Assembly (NCBI GenBank): GCA_934438135.1
Contig: CAKSBP010000030.1
Coordinates: 1 to 39,267, forward strand
Source of the DNA: an uncultured Clostridium sp.
Lineage (GTDB): Bacteria; Bacillota; Clostridia; Lachnospirales; Lachnospiraceae
Reading direction: 5' to 3'
Length of the DNA: 39,267 nucleotides
Positions 16,367 through 22,599 of the stretch are shown here, piece by piece; position 1 is the first letter of the stretch; each line of letters begins with the position of its first letter. The notes beneath the pieces are model-generated. The model made no database searches. It was not told where the DNA came from and saw nothing but the letters and a program-made list of their open reading frames with translations. The translations under genes and the position numbers were made by a program.

Positions 16367-16409
16367 TAAGCGAGTGTGAAATGAGTATTTGATATTTCCT
16401 ACTCGCTTA
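16367..16409 (+). terminator. Hairpin after tepA, probable terminator
   Basis: TAAGCGAGT (16367-16375) pairs perfectly with ACTCGCTTA (16401-16409) across a 25-base loop. The downstream bases TATAAAAATG are AT-rich but not a T run, so termination strength is uncertain. It marks the left edge of the AT-rich cassette. Confidence 0.45.
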
Positions 16410-16453
16410 TATAAAAATGTGTAATTACATTTATACAAAAAATAAGACAATAG

Positions 16454-16482
16454 TTGACATATTTGAATAAAAGGAATACAAT
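16454..16482 (+). promoter_or_regulatory. Strong promoter of the secreted-protein/ABC cassette
   Basis: A consensus TTGACA (16454-16459), exact 17-base spacer and TACAAT (16477-16482). It is the best -35 box in the window and points to high expression of the secreted 126-residue protein. Confidence 0.75.
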
Positions 16483-16520
16483 ATAGGCGACAAATGTAAG
16501 GACAATATGGGGAGGGTTAT

Positions 16521-16901
16521 ATGAATTTAGTTAAGAAGTTTTTATTATGTAGTGCATTATGTGTAACAATGATTGGTCAAACAGTTTCGGTTGGAGCAGC
16601 GACACAGTCTACTCCTGTTTGTAATACGAGTGGAGGAAGTGGATATACTCTTTATGTATATACTCAAAGTGGAACATTTCAGCTTGGAAAAATGCATGTA
16701 TATATGAGTGGGTCAACAGCAGTAAATGCTTTTACAGCTACATATTATTGTGCACCGAGAGTTTATGTAGGAACTGATCCTTATAATATGGTTTCAGGGG
16801 GAAGTATTTATACATATGTAAACTCTGGAAGTGTAGTAAAAAAGACGAAAGCAGGTTCATCTTCGAGTAATGCTTATGGACAGGCAACAGTAGCGTATTA
16901 A
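16521..16901 (+). CDS. Secreted small protein with signal peptide, unknown
   Basis: A 126-residue protein that I do not recognise. Residues 1-27 are a Sec signal peptide: MNLVKK, a hydrophobic core LLCSALCVTMIG, and a cleavage site around VGA-A-T. The mature part, about 99 residues, is rich in Gly, Ser, Thr, Tyr and Val, predicts as beta strands, and has exactly two cysteines (34 and 77), a possible disulfide. It ends in KKTKAGSSSSNAYGQATVAY. The ribosome site GGGGAGGG is very strong. The next genes are an anchored extracytoplasmic protein and an ABC transporter, as in loci of secreted bacteriocins such as lactococcin 972. I see no convincing match to that family, so an antimicrobial role is only a hypothesis. 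Confidence 0.75.
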   Translation: MNLVKKFLLCSALCVTMIGQTVSVGAATQSTPVCNTSGGSGYTLYVYTQSGTFQLGKMHVYMSGSTAVNAFTATYYCAPRVYVGTDPYNMVSGGSIYTYVNSGSVVKKTKAGSSSSNAYGQATVAY

Positions 16902-16932
16902 ATGGAATTAAATTTTGTTCTTGCATTTATTT

Positions 16933-16958
16933 AGGATATTAGCGTAAACTAATATCCT
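16933..16958 (+). terminator. Hairpin between secreted-protein gene and downstream genes
   Basis: AGGATATTAG and CTAATATCCT make a perfect 10-base-pair stem with a six-base loop, followed by CTAATTTTAA. It is likely a partial terminator that lets the first gene be expressed more than the three behind it, a common arrangement for secreted substrates and their transport genes. Confidence 0.6.
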
Positions 16959-17016
16959 CTAATTTTAATCAGATGTTTTAATAAAGTATCATATTATACT
17001 ATAAAGGAGTGAACAT

Positions 17017-18207
17017 ATGAAGAAGGGCAAAATTATACAGATAATGTTTTTGCTTTTTTTAATAATTGTAGTTACATATTTTGTTATAAGTAAAGTTATG
17101 GTGAGTGAAACATTTTCACCAAAGGAATATAGCTATCAGCCGCTTACAGAAAATATTTTAGATGATCAAGGACTTTATTATATGAAGGATAATATTGCCC
17201 AATATTATGATAGAAGAACAAAAAAGCAGATTACCCTAGAAAGTAATAAGGGAGATTCTTATTACGAAAATTCTATGGGAATGCTTTTGTATAATAATAA
17301 GCTTTATTGCATTACATTGGATACAGAAAAAGTTGAAAAAGGCTGTGGAAAAGAAACATTGTATGAGTGTAACTGTGATGGTAGTAATCGAAGGAAATTG
17401 TTTGATTTTCCAGCAGGTTGCGCAGATAGTATGTATGCATTTCAGGGAAAATTGTATTATACATTTGGCTATTACAATGTAGATAAACAAGGTGAACTCC
17501 TAGAGAATGGAAGTACGACAAATTCTCTGCGTGTATATGATCTTAAAACTGAAAAAAACCATACTTTATATACCGTAAAACAAAAAGATGGTCAACATAA
17601 TGGCTCTATAAAAATTTGTCAAACAGATGATAGGAATCAAATATATTGTCTATATCGTTATTATGATGGGAAAATGGAAAAAGGGAATGATTTTGATAGC
17701 TTTAAGCAATGTTTCCGAAGTACTTTTTTTTCTTACAATATAAAGTCAAAGAAAGTAAAAAAATGTTTTGACAATATAGAGGAGAAAAGTTTTATAGAGG
17801 ATGCAGCTGTTTATCAAAATACATTGTTTTGTTTTAGAAGAAAATTAGAGTATGAGAATGAAGAAACTTATTTTGAAAGTTATGATGAGGATAAAGAAGT
17901 TATAATGAAGGGAACAAAAACTTCTAGATTTTCGTTCCTGAATGGAAATGTTTACATAACAGATACAGAGTATACATTTTTATATAATATTCAGAAAAAA
18001 ATATGCTATAGACAATGCAAGGGAAAAAATTACTTAGTAGTGGCAATTTCAGCATCAGGTAAATATATTGCATTAGATGATGGGGATTACTCTGATTTAA
18101 AAGATGGAGATGTTTACACTAAAAGCAGATTTGTACCTAAAATTTTATCAAGAAAAGAATTTCTACAGTCATATGAAGTATATAAGGGGAAAATTTTAAC
18201 GAAATAG
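17017..18207 (+). CDS. Membrane-anchored extracytoplasmic protein, possibly beta-propeller
   Basis: A 396-residue protein with one N-terminal membrane helix (about residues 8-26, IQIMFLLFLIIVVTYFVIS) after a KKGK start, so the remainder lies outside the cell. There is no lipobox cysteine. The outer part has recurring short strands of the kind LYYMKDNIAQYYD, LYCITLDTEK, LYYTFGYYNVD, VYITDTEYTFLY, spaced like blades of a propeller of the DUF5050 type; this is a fold guess from strand pattern. It has no recognisable catalytic motif. AAAGGAG precedes the ATG. It lies between the secreted protein and its ABC transporter, fitting a sensor, immunity or accessory role. Confidence 0.6.
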   Translation: MKKGKIIQIMFLLFLIIVVTYFVISKVMVSETFSPKEYSYQPLTENILDDQGLYYMKDNIAQYYDRRTKKQITLESNKGDSYYENSMGMLLYNNKLYCITLDTEKVEKGCGKETLYECNCDGSNRRKLFDFPAGCADSMYAFQGKLYYTFGYYNVDKQGELLENGSTTNSLRVYDLKTEKNHTLYTVKQKDGQHNGSIKICQTDDRNQIYCLYRYYDGKMEKGNDFDSFKQCFRSTFFSYNIKSKKVKKCFDNIEEKSFIEDAAVYQNTLFCFRRKLEYENEETYFESYDEDKEVIMKGTKTSRFSFLNGNVYITDTEYTFLYNIQKKICYRQCKGKNYLVVAISASGKYIALDDGDYSDLKDGDVYTKSRFVPKILSRKEFLQSYEVYKGKILTK

Positions 18208-18239
18208 AAAAAATTCTAAAAATAGTGTAGGTGAATTTG

Positions 18240-19124
18240 GTGAAGATAAATTTTGAAAATGTATCAAAATATTATGGAACTAAGTGCGCAGTTAATAGTA
18301 TATCTATGGAATTAAGTGATGGAGTTTATGGATTATTAGGTCCAAATGGAGCTGGTAAGACTACACTTATGAATATGCTTGCAAGCGACATGTGTTCTAC
18401 CGAAGGGCGAATATTATGTGATGGAAAGGATATCTTCCAATTAGGAAAAAAATATCGAAAAATAATTGGATACATGCCACAGCAGCAGGGAATTTATTCA
18501 TATTTTACGGGGGAACGATTTTTAGCTTATATGGCGGCTTTGAAGGGAATGGATGCAAAAAATGCTTCTGTTCAGATAAGGAATGCGGCAAGAGCAGTAA
18601 ATCTAGAAGAAAAGCTTGGATGTAAAATAGGTGGATATTCTGGTGGAATGAAACAAAGGCTTTTGATTGCTCAATCTATATTGGACAATCCTAAAGTGCT
18701 AATATTGGATGAGCCAACAGCAGGACTAGATCCCAAAGAAAGAATTCGAATTAGAAATCTTATTTCTAAAATTTCAAAGGATAAAATCGTTCTGATAGCT
18801 ACACATGTGGTTCAGGATATAGAATATATAGCAAAAGAAATTATTATTATAAAGAATGGAAGTTTAGTTTGCAAGTCAAGTCCAAAAGAAATTATTACAA
18901 GTATAAGTGAACATGTATTTGAAATAAACTGTGACGAAGATGAAGTGACTGATATTGTAAATAAGTATTTGGTCACGAATCTTGCACGTGACAAAGAAAA
19001 GGTACGTGTTCGTATAATTAGTAGTGAAAAGCCAGTTGAATATATAATAAACAAAGTGGTTCCAACATTAGAAGATTATTATTTATATGAATTTAATGAT
19101 GAAAATGTATTTAGGCAGGAGTAA
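18240..19124 (+). CDS. ABC transporter ATP-binding protein
   Basis: A 294-residue ABC ATPase. Visible motifs are Walker A GPNGAGKTT (residues 34-42), Q-loop around YMPQQQG, signature YSGGMKQR, Walker B VLILDEPTAGLD and the H-loop ATHVVQD. About 80 extra residues follow the nucleotide-binding core, as in exporters of the CcmA/antibiotic-resistance class. The start is unclear because no ATG exists at the N terminus: GTG 18240 has AGGTG six bases upstream, TTG 18237 and GTG 18231 are alternatives. The permease starts four bases after its stop, so the two are made together and should form one membrane complex. Confidence 0.9.
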   Translation: MKINFENVSKYYGTKCAVNSISMELSDGVYGLLGPNGAGKTTLMNMLASDMCSTEGRILCDGKDIFQLGKKYRKIIGYMPQQQGIYSYFTGERFLAYMAALKGMDAKNASVQIRNAARAVNLEEKLGCKIGGYSGGMKQRLLIAQSILDNPKVLILDEPTAGLDPKERIRIRNLISKISKDKIVLIATHVVQDIEYIAKEIIIIKNGSLVCKSSPKEIITSISEHVFEINCDEDEVTDIVNKYLVTNLARDKEKVRVRIISSEKPVEYIINKVVPTLEDYYLYEFNDENVFRQE

Positions 19125-19128
19125 GGAA

Positions 19129-21462
19129 ATGAAATTTGGATTTGTCAGTCTGATACTAGGTGAAGGAAAAAAACTGTTGCATACTAATCTGATACGTTTT
19201 AGCTTTTTATTACTTTTTCTTATGAATTTTTTTGTACTATTTTTGTACACAAATACAGATGATTTTTCTGAATCATACTATAGGAAATTTAAGATAGACT
19301 ATGAACAGTTTGGAAATACAGAACAAATACAGCTTGAGCGGGCAAAAGAAGAATGTGTGAAAAGACTAGTGATGAATGCATATAAAAACGAGTTAGAAAT
19401 AGCAGGGGCTGAAAGTTCAGAATTTACTACAAGCTATAATATTGCAAAGGAGGAAGGGTTCTCGAATGAGTGGTATGAAAAAATCAAAGGGGAATATTCA
19501 TCAGAGGATTGTGTCAAGTACGGAAAAAATTTTAGTGAAGAAGCGGATTTATTAGTACAGATACTGGATGAATTAAAGCAATGTATAAATTATAATCAGC
19601 ACGTAAAATCGATTCGAGAAGATATACAGGGTAGGAAATCAATCCCAATGATTTTGAATTTTCAAAGTGATTTTACAAGACGAAATCTTGATAAAAAAGA
19701 TGATGACTATAAAAAAGTTCAGAACCTTTCGGTGTATTTTTCGGGGACAATAGGACTTAGTAAAATACTTGGAAATAGTCGATTTGATCTATGTCCGAGT
19801 ATTATGTTGATGATACTTTGTATTTATCTTTTTATGGAAGACAGAAAAAGTGGGAGCATAAGGCTATATCGTTCAACGTTGAATGGGAGAGGAAAGCTGC
19901 TAATCGTTAAACTATGTGTAATGCTGGCTGCATGTGCTCTTATTATTGTATTATTTTGGGGAAGCATTTACCTTTATACATGGCAGGTATATGGGAAGAT
20001 TCCATTGCGGCAGCCGATACAGTCAGTAGTAGGATTTGGTGAGTGTACAATTTGTGAAAGCATTGGTTGTTATTTGATGGAATATTTATTACAAAAAATA
20101 TTCGTTTTGTTTACGTTAGGGGTGATCCTGACGCTGCTATCAATTCTAGCTGGAAATGATACAATTTTTATTATGTCCTGTATTCTCATTTATATAGCAT
20201 CTTTGATTTTGACGTATATTCCTAAATATATGTGTTTTTCAAATATGCGATATTTTAATTTTGTATATTGTATGAGAGTGGCACCATTTTACAAAAATTA
20301 TTTAAATATTAATGTATTAGGGCGGCCGATTTCACACTATGTAGTATGCGTATGGATTCTTACGATATGTACCATTCTTTTTATTGTTATAAATATAATC
20401 CAGTATGGAAAAAGCAGGAAAAGGTATCACAAATATTCTATTGGTGTATGGAAGGGGAGAAAGGATAGGAAAAAAGTAAATATATCAATTTTTCGACATG
20501 AAATGTATAAACTTTTTATAGGAAATAGAGTGCTTATTTTACTTATAGGGTTGATGACGGTTTTATGGTATAATGCGTTTAACCAATCGGTTTATTTGAC
20601 GGAAGAGGAATATTACTATAAAAATTATATGAATAAATTAGAGGGAAATTTATCTTCGAAAAAGGAAAACTACATACAAAAAGAAAAAAGAAAAATGGAA
20701 AAGGTCGAAAAGCAAATTCAGATGGCTCAAAATGATTATGTTAATGGAAAATTATCAGAAAATGAAAAGAATCAAATAGTTGCTTATTATGAATTAAAAC
20801 TGAAAAGAAGAAGTGCGTTTCAATTGGTGGAGAATAATTTGAATTATATAAAAGAGCACAAATTACAGCATTATGCATTTGTCTATGAAGATGGATGGAA
20901 TCATTTATTTGGTATAACAGAAGCTGGAGCAGATGATGATATGAAAAATGCACTAATATGTGTTGTTACAATAGCTGTATGTTTGGGAGGCTTTTTTGCA
21001 AATGAATATGAAACAGGAATAAATCGTCTCTTAAAAGCTACGGAAAAGGGCAGGATGAATTTGTGGATAGATAAACTTATCATTTCTAATATTACAATGG
21101 TTGGAATTGTATGGATTGTATATGGAAGTGAGTTTATTATCATTTATCGAAAGTATGGATTTCATAGCATATTTCAAAAGATTGGAAATATTAGACGATT
21201 AAATTGGGCGGGTGGAGCATATAAAAATATTTTGATATATTGTATTGCTCTGTTCGCAATAAGGATAGCTGGGTATTGTATAATAGAATTTATTATGTGT
21301 GGGTTAGCAAGAGTTACAAAGAATGCAGTAAGCACTATATTATTAACTATAATAATTTTTGCCTTTCCGATTATGTTACATTTTTTTGGAATTCATTTCT
21401 TTGATAAGATAAGTATAAATTATATATTGTCAGGGAATAAAATTTTACAGGCTTTTGGGTAA
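19129..21462 (+). CDS. ABC transporter permease, double-length (two fused halves)
   Basis: A 777-residue membrane protein built from two similar halves. Each half begins with a cytoplasmic motif (LGEGKKLL; FRHEMYKLF) leading into a membrane helix (FSFLLLFLMNFFVLFLY; LILLIGLMTVLWYNAF). Then comes a long charged, partly coiled extracytoplasmic loop of 100-150 residues, followed by four or five closely spaced helices. Such a layout suits a single-chain version of a dimeric ABC-2 type permease. The start at ATG 19129 has AGGAG at 19117-19121; an upstream in-frame ATG at 19087 lies inside the ATPase gene. Codon use is rich in ATA and AAA, as in the other genes of this cassette and unlike the flanks. 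Confidence 0.82.
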   Translation: MKFGFVSLILGEGKKLLHTNLIRFSFLLLFLMNFFVLFLYTNTDDFSESYYRKFKIDYEQFGNTEQIQLERAKEECVKRLVMNAYKNELEIAGAESSEFTTSYNIAKEEGFSNEWYEKIKGEYSSEDCVKYGKNFSEEADLLVQILDELKQCINYNQHVKSIREDIQGRKSIPMILNFQSDFTRRNLDKKDDDYKKVQNLSVYFSGTIGLSKILGNSRFDLCPSIMLMILCIYLFMEDRKSGSIRLYRSTLNGRGKLLIVKLCVMLAACALIIVLFWGSIYLYTWQVYGKIPLRQPIQSVVGFGECTICESIGCYLMEYLLQKIFVLFTLGVILTLLSILAGNDTIFIMSCILIYIASLILTYIPKYMCFSNMRYFNFVYCMRVAPFYKNYLNINVLGRPISHYVVCVWILTICTILFIVINIIQYGKSRKRYHKYSIGVWKGRKDRKKVNISIFRHEMYKLFIGNRVLILLIGLMTVLWYNAFNQSVYLTEEEYYYKNYMNKLEGNLSSKKENYIQKEKRKMEKVEKQIQMAQNDYVNGKLSENEKNQIVAYYELKLKRRSAFQLVENNLNYIKEHKLQHYAFVYEDGWNHLFGITEAGADDDMKNALICVVTIAVCLGGFFANEYETGINRLLKATEKGRMNLWIDKLIISNITMVGIVWIVYGSEFIIIYRKYGFHSIFQKIGNIRRLNWAGGAYKNILIYCIALFAIRIAGYCIIEFIMCGLARVTKNAVSTILLTIIIFAFPIMLHFFGIHFFDKISINYILSGNKILQAFG

Positions 21463-21505
21463 GGTCTTTTGGTCGAAAGAATGTTCGCACAAGAATTAGT
21501 TTTCC

Positions 21506-21534
21506 TTGCAATCCCCAAATAATAACGTTATAAT
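21506..21534 (+). promoter_or_regulatory. Promoter of uppP
   Basis: TTGCAA (21506-21511), 17-base spacer, TATAAT (21529-21534). The start site would be about 21541, leaving a leader of 120 bases before uppP. Confidence 0.75.
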
Positions 21535-21537
21535 GAA

Positions 21538-21576
21538 GTAGATTCAAAACCTTACGGCTTTGAATCTGCTTTCTTT
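21538..21576 (+). terminator. Leader hairpin of uppP, terminator-like
   Basis: GTAGATTCAAA (21538-21548) and TTTGAATCTGC (21559-21569) form an 11-base-pair stem followed by TTTCTTT. It stands at the very start of the transcript from the 21506 promoter. A second small hairpin (ACTGGT 21626-21631 with ACCAGT 21637-21642) followed by TATTTTAT stands nine bases ahead of the ribosome site GGAGGGG. The first may be the terminator of the ABC cassette or an attenuator. Confidence 0.5.
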
Positions 21577-21661
21577 ATATATAGGCAGATTTGGCTTAGT
21601 TCTAAGTATATCTTTCTTTGAATATACTGGTAAAAAACCAGTTATTTTATGGAGGGGACAG

Positions 21662-22519
21662 ATGGAACTTTTAAAGGTTATCATATTGGGAATCATTCAG
21701 GGACTTGCAGAGTTTCTGCCAATCAGCAGTTCCGGTCATCTGGCATTGTTCCAGCAGATTTTGCATCTGAATCTGGAGGGAGGAATGCTTTTAGATATCC
21801 TGCTTCATGTGGGGACACTTTTGGCGGTTTTTCTTGCATTCTGGAGTGATATAAAGAAGCTTATCTGTGAAGGCTTTGGCATTTTTGGTGACTGTTTCTA
21901 TAATATAGGAAGGTTTTTGATAAGAAAGGGAAGCTACCACAGGATTGTAAATAGTCCATATCGAAAGTTTGTCATAATGATTCTGGTTTCTACAATACCT
22001 ACCGGCATTCTTGGAATTTTATTAAAAGACGTGATTGAATATGCGATGACAACCGTGCTTCTTCCGGGAATTGGACTAATTATAACAGCACTTTTATTAT
22101 TACTTGCCGATAATGTAAAGCCAGGACGAAAGGGTCCAGATGAAACCGGATATGGAGAAGCTGGCGCAGTGGGAATTGCCCAGGGAATTGCGACATTTCC
22201 AGGAATATCCCGTTCTGGAACAACGATTGCTGCATGTCTTATGTGTGGATTTGAGAAGAATTTTGCAGTGGAATATTCTTTTATCCTTTCTATCCCAGCA
22301 GTGTTGGGTTCTATGGTTCTCGAACTGAAAGACTTTGCCGCAGAGCCGGTTGCAGGAGAAAAAATGCGGATGTACCTTCTTGGGGCACTGATTGCCGCAG
22401 TTGTTGGATACATATGTATTAAGACAATGTTAATCGTAGTACGTGGCAGAAAATATAAATACTTTGCATATTACTGTCTGTTAGCAGGAACGCTGGCAGT
22501 GGTGTGGGCACTAGTATAA
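21662..22519 (+). CDS. uppP: Undecaprenyl-diphosphate phosphatase UppP (BacA)
   Basis: A 285-residue polytopic enzyme that dephosphorylates undecaprenyl diphosphate to recycle the lipid carrier for cell-wall synthesis; excess gives bacitracin resistance. The two family active-site segments are present: EFLPISSSGHLALF (about residues 17-30) and GIATFPGISRSGTTIA (about 175-190). Several membrane helices follow. I use ATG 21662 with GGAGGGG five bases before it; a longer frame back to 21560 would translate through the leader hairpins. It sits between the AT-rich cassette and spoIIIE, has its own promoter, and its base composition is like the chromosome rather than the cassette. Confidence 0.95.
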   Translation: MELLKVIILGIIQGLAEFLPISSSGHLALFQQILHLNLEGGMLLDILLHVGTLLAVFLAFWSDIKKLICEGFGIFGDCFYNIGRFLIRKGSYHRIVNSPYRKFVIMILVSTIPTGILGILLKDVIEYAMTTVLLPGIGLIITALLLLLADNVKPGRKGPDETGYGEAGAVGIAQGIATFPGISRSGTTIAACLMCGFEKNFAVEYSFILSIPAVLGSMVLELKDFAAEPVAGEKMRMYLLGALIAAVVGYICIKTMLIVVRGRKYKYFAYYCLLAGTLAVVWALV

Positions 22520-22599
22520 GATTGTCATTTAATCAGATGAGGAATAATCTGTCTGGATGATGATTTATAGATTGAATAGAAATAAGAGGAACGATTTTT

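Noticed and set aside
16521..16901. Assignment of the secreted protein to the lactococcin 972 family
   Set aside because: Size, signal peptide and neighbouring transporter fit, but I could not align the mature part with the family's Trp/His/Tyr pattern. Kept as unknown.
21934..22413. 159-codon minus-strand frame opposite uppP
   Set aside because: uppP is certain from its active-site motifs; the antisense frame has no ribosome site or domain.
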